Assembly (NCBI GenBank): GCA_027297085.1
Contig: JAPUIL010000671.1
Location: 1 to 7,304, forward strand
DNA: 7,304 nucleotides
DNA from: Verrucomicrobiota bacterium
GTDB lineage: Bacteria > Verrucomicrobiota > Verrucomicrobiia > Opitutales > UBA2995
Direction of reading: 5' to 3'
The position numbers and the translations under genes were made by a program. Below the pieces are notes generated by a model that was not told the origin of the DNA, ran no database searches, and saw only the letters and a list, made by a program, of their open reading frames with translations. Numbering within the stretch: the stretch's first letter is position 1; each line of letters begins with the position of its first letter. Shown in pieces: positions 1-6,311 of this stretch.

Positions 1-675
1 TAGCGTCGGACCAGAACGGCTTACTCCACTTTGTTTCGGAGTGGACTCTGTATCCGCGTCGAAGGAGACGTCGTATTTTGACTCGATTCCGATTTGCTCA
101 CACAACTCGTTGATTTCGCGCTTGAGTTCGATCATTCTCAACTCGCGGCCAACGGCCATTTTGTTGAATGCTTCAATTTCGCGGATGTGTTTGTCTCGCT
201 CTTGTTCAGCCCGCCTGAGGCCAGTTATATCCACGACGCAACAGTTTACACCAATGATTTCGCCGTCGCCTGCGCGAATCGCATAATAGTCGTGCATATA
301 CGTATGTTCCTCCCCGGGGTGGGCGAGTGGTTCCATAGTGACAGTACCCCTGATGACGGGGTCACCCGATTCGAGCACCCCTCGCAATTCTTTCTCCACG
401 CCGGCTGCTGCAATTTCGGGCAACACCTCGGTAAGGGACTTTCCTATGTGTGCCTCTGAAGGGAGCCCATTGATTGCAGCAAGGAAATCGTTAATCTGAA
501 CATAACGAAGCTCGGCATCGAAATAACAAAGCCCCACGGGAGCGTCTTTGAACGTACGCCCCATCTCCGCAGTGATTTGTTCTTTCTGGCGATTTTGACC
601 GGCTAATTGGCTAACCTGGCTGCGCAACGATGCGACTTCTTCTATTAGCTGTTCTCGCGTCTTCGAGTTTTCCAT
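1..675 (-). CDS. PAS-domain signalling protein, 3' end outside window
   Basis: An open frame of 225 codons runs from ATG at 675 to the window edge without a stop, so the C-terminus is missing. Residues about 5-38 are a heptad-like coiled coil. Residues about 39-150 form a PAS domain: it starts with FKDAPVGLCYFDAELRY and ends with IIGVNCCVVDITGLRRAE, the usual PAS exit into a helix. Residues 151-195 form a second helix containing VGRELRMIELKREINEL, a segment I associate with PAS sensor proteins of delta-proteobacteria, often just before a kinase or output domain or near the protein end. No histidine, receiver or GGDEF domain is visible yet. An AAAGG lies 9 bases before the ATG. The same frame stays open upstream with another ATG at 777, which would add 34 mostly hydrophobic residues but has no ribosome site. 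It is probably cytoplasmic and a separate transcription unit. The PAS call is firm; the output function is unknown. Confidence 0.85.
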   Translation of the reverse strand, partial: MENSKTREQLIEEVASLRSQVSQLAGQNRQKEQITAEMGRTFKDAPVGLCYFDAELRYVQINDFLAAINGLPSEAHIGKSLTEVLPEIAAAGVEKELRGVLESGDPVIRGTVTMEPLAHPGEEHTYMHDYYAIRAGDGEIIGVNCCVVDITGLRRAEQERDKHIREIEAFNKMAVGRELRMIELKREINELCEQIGIESKYDVSFDADTESTPKQSGVSRSGPTL

Positions 676-719
676 TCCACGTAACCTTTTCTCCAATTGC
701 AACGGTGCCCAGAAAATCT

Positions 720-762
720 GGGGTAGGTCACTCGCCAGCAGTGGCGCATAGAAACCCACCCC
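720..762 (-). other. Possible two-stem RNA fold upstream of PAS gene
   Basis: On the minus strand, a nine-base arm at 762-754 (GGGGTGGGT) can pair with 728-720 (ACCTACCCC), using one G-U wobble. It encloses a perfect five-base stem CGCCA/TGGCG (746-742 with 737-733) closed by a four-base loop. The fold would sit 45 bases before the ATG at 675. It may be a leader structure. If translation starts at 777 it lies inside coding sequence and may be coincidence. It matches no riboswitch class that I recognise. Confidence 0.3.
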
Positions 763-801
763 GATAATAGATAGCATTTTCAGTAAAGCAAAAGGATTGC
801 C

Positions 802-813
802 ATCTGATCAGAT
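802..813. repeat. 12-base perfect palindrome
   Basis: ATCTGATCAGAT is its own reverse complement over 12 bases. It lies in the non-coding gap, 127 bases upstream of the PAS gene start at 675, a position where a dimeric regulator could bind. No known operator consensus is matched, and a single copy is weak evidence. Confidence 0.3.
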
Positions 814-876
814 TAGACACAATGCTGGATATGAGCGCATTTGAAAGGGGAATGGAGATAAAGGCAAGTAAGAACA

Positions 877-988
877 GGGTGCTTCAAATGAAGCCATGGT
901 CCTCACAAAAAAAACTCTTGAACCCTCTTATGAGTTCGATACATACGGAGAAAACGCCCGTGCTGCTTACGGGTAAAATGAAGCACCC
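877..988. repeat. 10-base inverted repeat with internal palindrome
   Basis: GGGTGCTTCA at 877-886 is repeated in exact inverse as TGAAGCACCC at 979-988, with 92 bases between. The left arm also begins a local palindrome, GCTTCA-AA-TGAAGC at 881-894, so the TGAAGC unit occurs three times counting both orientations. Paired sites of this kind in an intergenic region could bind a regulator, including the enhancer-binding protein encoded next door, but no consensus is known for that protein. Confidence 0.35.
907..937 (-). terminator. Weak candidate intrinsic terminator
   Basis: Reading the minus strand, GAACTC (937-932) can pair with GGGTTC (925-920) around a six-base loop, giving six pairs including one wobble. 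A run of eight T (914-907) follows five bases later. An alternative fold, AACTC with GAGTT, abuts the T run directly. The stem is short and not GC-rich, so termination would be inefficient. Its place, about 160 bases after the regulator gene stop and before the PAS gene, suits the end of the operon. Confidence 0.35.
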
Positions 989-1098
989 CTTTGAGGAAAG
1001 TGTGCCATAAGTCTGGAAAATCGGGGAGAAATGCGGGAGGTATAATTTCAATATTTCGAGGATGCCCTATTTTTTGAGAAGATACGGCGGGAGGAAAT

Positions 1099-2511
1099 TC
1101 AATGACGCGATCTTATCAGACGACTGACGAGTGTCTTTCGTGACATTCCCAACAACTGAGCCGCGAGGGTCTGGTTACCTTTGGCACGTTTCAAGGCTTC
1201 CGCAATCAGCACGCCTTCTGCCTCCTTCAGAGTCGGAAGTTTCTCTATGGATGAAAACCAGTTAGTTTGTGTTCCAGATGTCTGAAGAGTCATGGGATCT
1301 GCCGGTTGGGGATGGATTTTCTCCTTGAAAGATTCCAGGGAAAGTACGCCAGATTGGTGCCGACTCACCGCATCAAAAACCAAGCCCTCAAGCTCTCTGA
1401 TGTTTCCGGGAAAATGGTAGGCACTAAGCAGTGTAAAAAGCTCCTTTGGCGGCGTCGGCTTCTTTTTGCTAAGGGTTTCTGCGGCCTTTTCCAAAAAGTG
1501 TTCAACTAATAATGGAATATCGCCTCGTCGATCTCTCAGCGCAGGAAGATGGATATGGTGCGTTTTGAGTCTATAATAAAGGTCTTTGCGAAATTCTCCT
1601 GTTTCCAACATTGATTCAAGCTCCTGGTTGGTTGCAACAATCACTCTGGCGTTCGATGATTTCGATATGTCGGCTCCGAGCGGGTAATACCTTCCTTCCT
1701 GCAAAAGATGCAATAGCTTCACTTGCGATTCAATGCTGAGAGTTCCAATCTCGTCAAGAAACACCGTACCCCCTGAAGCCTGTTCAATAAGTCCCTGGCG
1801 CACTTGATCCGCTCCAGTGAACGCGCCCTTGTGATGTCCGAAAAGGGTATCTGAAAACAGATTATCATCCACCCCAGCCACATTGACAGGAACAAACTGA
1901 CCATTTACGCCACTGAGTTTATGTATAATATGAGCAATCAAGTTCTTACCAACACCGGTTTCGCCAGTAATCATTACAGGCATAGGACTCATCGAAATTG
2001 CCTCGATATATTGGAAAATGGACCGCATTGCACGGTCCTCAGTGACGATATCCAGAAACATCTCTGGGTGCTTCAATGTATCGGAAAGTAGATAATCTTT
2101 GAGTAAACCGTTTTGAGCTTGCAGTTGCCCAAATTGGAGGGCACGCTGGATGGTTTCTATGAAAATGTCGTTATTTAACGGTTTAACCAAATAATAAAAT
2201 GCCCCCTGTTTCATGCATTCAACGGCTGTCTCCAACTCGTTAACCGCCGTCACAACAATCGTAGGAAGTTGGGGGAAATCCTGACAGATCATTGGGAGCA
2301 GATCCGCCCCCGATATGTGCGGCATCCGGAGATCTAACATAACAAGGGAAAACTCTTGTTCGCCAAGCAACGACATCACGTGACGGCTATCTGGACATTG
2401 GACAACATGATTCATCCCTCTTGAATCGAGAAGGAGACTCGCACTCATCAGAAATCTTTCTTCGTCATCAACCAGCAAAATCGGGAGCGAAGGAAACTTC
2501 ACAGGATTCAT
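1099..2511 (-). CDS. NtrC-family sigma-54-dependent response regulator
   Basis: A receiver-AAA+-HTH activator of 470 residues, a normal length for the family. Numbered from the ATG at 2511, the receiver spans about 8-125, with the acidic pair D15/D16, phospho-acceptor D60 in LVMLDLRMP, and K110. The AAA+ domain (about 150-380) has Walker A GETGVGK (183-189), the sigma-54 contact loop GAFTGA (229-234), Walker B GGTVFLDEI and the arginine-finger region FRKDLYYRL. A Fis-type helix-turn-helix closes the protein, with NQTLAAQLLGMSRKTLVSRL. It should bind upstream sites as an oligomer and open sigma-54 promoters when phosphorylated. The frame also opens at GTG 2556, overlapping the kinase gene by 11 bases, and at ATG 2523. 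I chose 2511 because GGAG lies six bases before it. It sits directly behind an NtrB-like kinase, its probable partner. All key residues are intact; target genes are unknown. Confidence 0.95.
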   Translation of the reverse strand: MNPVKFPSLPILLVDDEERFLMSASLLLDSRGMNHVVQCPDSRHVMSLLGEQEFSLVMLDLRMPHISGADLLPMICQDFPQLPTIVVTAVNELETAVECMKQGAFYYLVKPLNNDIFIETIQRALQFGQLQAQNGLLKDYLLSDTLKHPEMFLDIVTEDRAMRSIFQYIEAISMSPMPVMITGETGVGKNLIAHIIHKLSGVNGQFVPVNVAGVDDNLFSDTLFGHHKGAFTGADQVRQGLIEQASGGTVFLDEIGTLSIESQVKLLHLLQEGRYYPLGADISKSSNARVIVATNQELESMLETGEFRKDLYYRLKTHHIHLPALRDRRGDIPLLVEHFLEKAAETLSKKKPTPPKELFTLLSAYHFPGNIRELEGLVFDAVSRHQSGVLSLESFKEKIHPQPADPMTLQTSGTQTNWFSSIEKLPTLKEAEGVLIAEALKRAKGNQTLAAQLLGMSRKTLVSRLIRSRH

Positions 2512-2545
2512 GTTAAACTCCATTTCATCAATAACTTTCAATATT

Positions 2546-3322
2546 TTAGCTAACACTTTCGACTATGAATTCAGTTCCATGATAGACCGGGAGTATAACC
2601 GTGGCCGTCGTCCCTTTCCCAAGTTCCGAAGTGAATTCCAGATTGCCATTATGTTTTTCGACAATACCGTAGGAAACGGACAAGCCTAAACCGGTGCCAT
2701 CTGTGCTCTGTTTGGTCGTAAAAAACGGATCCATGATGTGTTTCATATTTTCGGGAGCAATTCCCATTCCCTCATCCCGACAACGAATCGTCACACAATC
2801 GGAATCTTTGTCGTATGCCGTTGAAATCGTCAGGCTTTTTTCTGGGTTTTGGAGTGCGTGGCACGAGTTGGTGATGAGATTGATGACCACCTGTTCAAGC
2901 TGTTGAGAACTCCCTCGAACTGTCGGTAGGGATGGCGCATATTCCACGGAAAAATGGCTCGTTGATTTCTTGATTAGGTTTTTCAAGATCGATGTTGCCG
3001 ACTCAACGATTGCATTGATATTGACCAGTCCATCCATATCGCCAGAATCTTGACGGGCAAAATCTCTCAGGCTATCAACGATTCTCTGAATGCGTGTCCC
3101 TCCCTCTAATATATCTGAAATCAAGTTACCTATATCCTTGCGCTGGCTTATGTAGGAAAGTCCTCCCAATGAAAAATCACCATTCTCTTCGTAGTATCTT
3201 TGCAAGATGGGTTTGACATCGTTCCACACGTTTTTGCAGATCGCCGCGTTCATCATGATAAAATTGTTGGGGTTATTAATCTCATGTGCAACACCGGAAA
3301 CCAAAATGCCGAGCGAGACCAT
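2546..3322 (-). CDS. Kinase core (HisKA-HATPase), 3' part of a frame-broken gene
   Basis: 258 residues from ATG 3322, containing a complete NtrB-like kinase core. The H-box is GVAHEINNP with phospho-histidine H13. The N-box is INLITNSCHAL with N152, followed by DEGMGI (183-188), the F-box DPFF and the G2 box GTGLGL (209-214). The frame is open upstream to 3517, and that upstream part reads as the end of a PAS domain (PNGEYSTFESSAFPVVIG, then ITHDITERKKAEEQ) plus a helix leading into the H-box. ATG 3322 has no proper ribosome site and would cut off part of the dimerisation helix, so it is unlikely to be a real start. With one added base near 3501 this frame joins the REC-PAS frame at 4143-3433 into a protein of 532 residues. 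Cytoplasmic, with no membrane helix. The NtrC-type regulator follows after 34 bases and is the likely phosphate acceptor. Confidence 0.85.
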   Translation of the reverse strand: MVSLGILVSGVAHEINNPNNFIMMNAAICKNVWNDVKPILQRYYEENGDFSLGGLSYISQRKDIGNLISDILEGGTRIQRIVDSLRDFARQDSGDMDGLVNINAIVESATSILKNLIKKSTSHFSVEYAPSLPTVRGSSQQLEQVVINLITNSCHALQNPEKSLTISTAYDKDSDCVTIRCRDEGMGIAPENMKHIMDPFFTTKQSTDGTGLGLSVSYGIVEKHNGNLEFTSELGKGTTATVILPVYHGTEFIVESVS

Positions 3323-3432
3323 CCTATCCGCTTGGAGCAGTTGTTGTTGGTGTACTCGTATCTGTTCCTCTGCTTTCTTGCGCTCGGTGATGTCGTGTGT
3401 AATTACATAATATAATTGTTCTTTACCAATGA

Positions 3433-4143
3433 CTACAGGAAAAGCAGAGCTTTCAAATGTTGAGTATTCCCCATTTGGTATTTTATGACGATACTGGAGA
3501 TTTTTATAGCAGGTTTGTTAGAAATCAAATCCAGCCAGGATTTAGCAACTTTCTCGCAATCATCAGGATGCACGTTGGTCAATACATCATCTTTGTATTC
3601 TGATTCTGAACCAAAAACCTTCTTCCATGCAGGGTTTGCCCACAATGTCTTGGCATTGCCATCTCTAAGGGAAATTAAGGCAAAAGAGTTCTCAAACAAC
3701 ACACGCAACTTTTCTTCACTCGTTTTTAATTCTTCTTCAACTCTTTTTTTCTCTATCCTCTCTTTATGGACACTATACACCTTATCAATCATTCCCGGTA
3801 AGTCATCATACCCATTTGCCTTTGGGAGAAAGTCCAGCGCGCCCGCTTTCATCGCCTCTACTGCCGTCTCAATTCTTTCGTCAACGGTTAGAACTATAAA
3901 CGAAAAATCTTTTCCTTTTGCTGTGGTCTTACGGATAATTTCCAGTCCTTCCATCGATGGAAGTCTGTAATCCATCAAGATGACATTGGGAGATTTTGTG
4001 GAATCCATAAGGTATTCATATGCTTGTAGGCCGTCTTTTATTCTGACCAAGTCATATCGATTTTCCAGTGCATCCTCGATTAGATATGCATCATCGTCAT
4101 TATCTTCGACCAGAAGAATTTTTATTTTATCATGGCAATCCAT
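3433..4143 (-). CDS. Receiver-PAS region, 5' part of a frame-broken sensor kinase
   Basis: 236 residues. An N-terminal receiver (about 6-122) has E13/D14, phospho-acceptor D58 in VILMDYRLP, T86 and K108. A charged coiled coil follows (about 122-146, rich in K and E), then a PAS domain from about 146 (LFENSFALISLRDGNAKTLW, then NVHPDDCEKV). PAS similarity stops at K214; the last 22 residues are out-of-frame readthrough ending at a TAG. The other frame picks up the PAS exactly there (NLQYRHKIPNGEY). The intact protein would be REC-PAS-HisKA-HATPase, a cytoplasmic kinase that takes phosphate or signal at its own N-terminus. AAGGA lies seven bases before the ATG, and the gene starts 29 bases after the small receiver gene, so it is part of the operon. 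The domains are clear. Whether a full kinase is made depends on the frame break. Confidence 0.88.
   Translation of the reverse strand: MDCHDKIKILLVEDNDDDAYLIEDALENRYDLVRIKDGLQAYEYLMDSTKSPNVILMDYRLPSMEGLEIIRKTTAKGKDFSFIVLTVDERIETAVEAMKAGALDFLPKANGYDDLPGMIDKVYSVHKERIEKKRVEEELKTSEEKLRVLFENSFALISLRDGNAKTLWANPAWKKVFGSESEYKDDVLTNVHPDDCEKVAKSWLDLISNKPAIKISSIVIKYQMGNTQHLKALLFL
3501..3505 (-). other. Frame break at an A5 run (coding strand) in the REC-PAS-HK gene
   Basis: The coding strand reads GCT ATA AAA ATC TCC. One additional A gives GCT ATA AAA AAT CTC CAG, which joins the two PAS halves without loss and removes the TAG at 3435-3433. The two frames overlap between 3517 and 3433, and the switch in homology falls at this run. 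The shift is equivalent to loss of one base in the DNA. A run of five is short for programmed slippage, so a sequencing or assembly deletion, or a recent mutation, is the likelier explanation. Confidence 0.8.
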
Positions 4144-4172
4144 TGCACATTCCTTTAGGATGTTTTACGGAG

Positions 4173-4622
4173 TTACTTCGCTAAATTCGCATCGCTGATA
4201 AACGCCCAGTATTTACCGAGTTCTCCGACTGTTTTTACAAACGCTTCCCATTCAACAGGTTTAGATATGTAGTCATTGGCGCCTAAGGCTAACGCTTTTT
4301 CAACATCCTCGGAATTTCTCGTGGTGGTGAGCATAACGATAGGAATGGTTTTGACATCATCATCAGCCTTCAAGATCTTCAATACATCAAAACCGTCTAA
4401 TTCGGGCATTTTAATGTCGAGCAATATTAGTCCCGGCCTTGAACTGTTTCTCCCTTTATTCTTCCCTTTCCTTAATACATAATCAACAGCTTCCCGTCCG
4501 TCTTTCACCCAGATTATCTGATTTGCAAGATGACCGTGCTCCGTCAACACATCCATGATCAGATGCGCATGATCCGGTTCATCTTCGACAAGAAGCAAAA
4601 TATCCAATTTTGATTTCTGCAT
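4173..4622 (-). CDS. Stand-alone Rcp1-like response regulator
   Basis: 149 residues, only a receiver domain and no output domain. The acidic pair is E13/D14 (LLVEDEPDH), the phospho-acceptor is D69 in LILLDIKMPELDGFDVLK, the switch residues are T99/T100 in VMLTT, and the conserved lysine is K121 in DYISKP. The extra loop between beta 3 and the acceptor (RKGKNKGRNSSRPG), the motif ALALGANDYISKPVEWEAF, and the ending in LGKYWAF resemble the Rcp1 family, whose members partner phytochrome-like and other PAS kinases. It probably takes phosphate from the propeller kinase encoded just upstream, which has the matching SHDLQTP type of H-box, and may pass it on or act by protein contact. AAGGAG sits eight bases before the ATG. 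The gap to the kinase stop is 18 bases, indicating a shared transcript. The family is sure; the partner is inferred. Confidence 0.93.
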   Translation of the reverse strand: MQKSKLDILLLVEDEPDHAHLIMDVLTEHGHLANQIIWVKDGREAVDYVLRKGKNKGRNSSRPGLILLDIKMPELDGFDVLKILKADDDVKTIPIVMLTTTRNSEDVEKALALGANDYISKPVEWEAFVKTVGELGKYWAFISDANLAK

Positions 4623-4640
4623 TGTTATTTTCTCCTTAAA

Positions 4641-6311
4641 CTACGAATCGTTTACTGTAAAATAAAATGTTGAACCTTTGCCTATTCCATCAGATTCCGC
4701 CCATATCTTTCCTTCGTGCTGTTCTATCACTTTTCTGCAGAAGGTCAAACCCATACCAACACCGTCGACATCTACTTTTTTTAACCTTTCACCGGCTTTG
4801 AATATTTTCTGAATATTATGTTCAGAGATCCCAATCCCGTCATCCTTGACATAGAAGGCATTTTTCGTGAATCCAATGGTAATATTTTTCCCGCCATAAT
4901 TCAGTGCGTTAGATAGCAGATTTCTAAAGACAGATGTTATTCGTGTTTGATCGCCTTTAATATCAGGCAATTTTCTTAATTTAATCGCAACGTCTTTTTC
5001 GCTGATTTGCAGACCCATTTCATTGAAAAGCTCTTCTAATAAGATTTTTGTCTTAATTGTTCTATGGGGATTTTTCACCGTATTTAATCTTGATAAATCC
5101 AGCAGGCTCAAAATAATTTTGCGCATCTTCTCCGCATTCCATTTTATTCTTTTTACCGCATGGATTCCTTCGGCACTCATTTCTTTGGTATACCTTTTCA
5201 GTATAATTCCTGCAAATCCTACCATAGAAACGATTGGTGTCTGAAGATCGTGGGAAGCGATGTATATTAATTCCTGCATATTCTGCTCGGAAGCTCTTAA
5301 CGCCTTCTCTGCCTGCTGATGTTCCGCAATTTCACTGTTGAGGTGGATATTAGCTGTCTTTAGATCCAATGTCCGCTCATCAACAAGCTTTTGGAGATGT
5401 TCAGCATAGTACGCGATCCGTCTTCTTGACACAAAGGTAATCCCTGCCAGCAGCAGAGTCAGGACAGAAACGCTCGCGACAACCGGGAAAAACCACCTTC
5501 GTTCTTGAAGCGGGATAGGGTGTACATTAAATGTGAGCTGTGCCGCTGATGTATCTACATCGAATCCCTCGTCTTGTGCGCGGACCTCTAAACTATGCTC
5601 ACCGACCTTGAGCGAAATCGGCAGACCATCTTCCGGCGGCATGCGAAAATCGGTCCATGGACCTGAATCAAAACGCCATGAGAACTGAAATATCCCTTCC
5701 GCTTTCGGTTTGAACCTTTCAACCCCTTCAAATCTGACATTCAATCGATCTCCGTGCAAAACATCCACGCTACCGGCGAGAATCTGTGTTTCCGGAGGGA
5801 TGCCATCAGAGCGGTAGCGAAAAACAGCACCACCCTCCCCAACAACCCACAAGTCCCCCATCAAGTCTTGAACAATGAATCTAATCATACGTGATAATGG
5901 AGCAGAGCGTCGGACGGGCCGATCGCCGGATTTGTCAGAGACGATGTAGAAGTCCCCACCTCGTTCTGCGAAAAAGAGGGTGTCTTCGGCCCCGTGGTAT
6001 GCCTCCCCGGACAGTGTATTCAGATTAAACGGCGTCCAAACGTCCTCTCGATAACGTCCCAGCCCAGCTCGACCACCGGCGAAAGCATCGAAAATGAACC
6101 ACAATTCATCACCACGGCCTATCGCGAGACTGACATATTTTCCGGGTAATTCATTGATCTGTTCCCAACCGTCATCGTGACGCTTTTTAACTAACCCAAA
6201 GTCGCCAAATAGCCAAAAACCGCCGGCGCCATCCACATGAAATCGTGGGGAATCAGACGTGGGAATCTCTGGAGTGAGAACCTGTGGGACATTTTCCTCA
6301 TCAATATGCAC
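4641..6311 (-). CDS. Propeller end, Y_Y_Y domain and kinase core, 3' part of a frame-broken sensor
   Basis: 556 residues in this frame. Residues 1-168 are beta-propeller blades with repeating GGFWLFG or GDLWVVG signatures. Residues about 171-264 form the Y_Y_Y domain (FQFSWRFDSGPWTDF, then GEHSLEVRAQDEGFDVD). A membrane helix lies at about 273-294, flanked by RRW and SRRR. A coiled coil follows (303-345), then HisKA with phospho-histidine H354 in IASHDLQTPIVSMVGF. The HATPase has N468 in NLLSNALNYG, DDGIGI (490-495), GVGMGL (517-522) and a final GKGSTFYFTV. The sensor should be periplasmic and the kinase cytoplasmic. The nominal GTG at 6311 overlaps the stop of the upstream frame (TAGTG), has only a distant AGGA, and falls inside a propeller blade. 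This is therefore best read as the second half of one gene, joined by one extra T to the frame at 7303-6311; the joined protein has 887 visible residues. A receiver gene follows after 18 bases. Confidence 0.88.
   Translation of the reverse strand: MHIDEENVPQVLTPEIPTSDSPRFHVDGAGGFWLFGDFGLVKKRHDDGWEQINELPGKYVSLAIGRGDELWFIFDAFAGGRAGLGRYREDVWTPFNLNTLSGEAYHGAEDTLFFAERGGDFYIVSDKSGDRPVRRSAPLSRMIRFIVQDLMGDLWVVGEGGAVFRYRSDGIPPETQILAGSVDVLHGDRLNVRFEGVERFKPKAEGIFQFSWRFDSGPWTDFRMPPEDGLPISLKVGEHSLEVRAQDEGFDVDTSAAQLTFNVHPIPLQERRWFFPVVASVSVLTLLLAGITFVSRRRIAYYAEHLQKLVDERTLDLKTANIHLNSEIAEHQQAEKALRASEQNMQELIYIASHDLQTPIVSMVGFAGIILKRYTKEMSAEGIHAVKRIKWNAEKMRKIILSLLDLSRLNTVKNPHRTIKTKILLEELFNEMGLQISEKDVAIKLRKLPDIKGDQTRITSVFRNLLSNALNYGGKNITIGFTKNAFYVKDDGIGISEHNIQKIFKAGERLKKVDVDGVGMGLTFCRKVIEQHEGKIWAESDGIGKGSTFYFTVNDS

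Larger units (their letters stand above)
676..1098. other. 423-base intergenic region, no convincing gene
   Basis: This gap separates the stop of the NtrC-type regulator from the start of the PAS protein; both are on the minus strand. It is AT-richer than its neighbours in places. A 62-codon plus-strand frame at 822-1010 has no ribosome site and no recognisable domain, so I do not call it a gene. I see a weak minus-strand terminator at 907-937, a 10-base inverted repeat, a 12-base palindrome, and a foldable segment at 720-762 just upstream of the PAS gene. No sigma-70 promoter with good -35 and -10 boxes stands out. A promoter for the PAS gene should lie between about 906 and 680 if the terminator is real. 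Confidence 0.6.

Noticed and set aside
94..459. A plus-strand frame of 121 codons
   Set aside because: It lies antisense to the PAS domain, whose minus-strand frame is continuous and carries clear domain motifs; the plus frame looks like a shadow.
720..762. A known riboswitch, such as a cyclic-di-GMP class
   Set aside because: The conserved core bases of that class are not recognisable; only generic stem pairing is seen.
955..971. Hairpin CCCGT/ACGGG with a seven-base loop as a terminator
   Set aside because: Only five pairs and followed by CGTTTT rather than a clean T run; weaker than the candidate at 907-937.
992..1007. Possible minus-strand sigma-54 promoter, TGGCAC at the -24 position
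   Set aside because: With the required spacing the -12 element reads CCTCA rather than TTGCA and lacks the essential GC, so the match is only half.
822..1010. A plus-strand 62-codon frame in the intergenic gap
   Set aside because: No ribosome site before the ATG, no recognisable motif, and it overlaps the inverted repeat and terminator candidate.
3485..3970. A plus-strand frame of 161 codons
   Set aside because: It is antisense to the REC-PAS gene, and its serine-rich composition is what a reverse reading of a receiver gives.
6309..6311. GTG 6311 as a genuine start giving two separate proteins by stop-start overlap
   Set aside because: It would cut a propeller blade in two and leave the kinase half without a signal sequence for its periplasmic part; a one-base frame break explains the data better.
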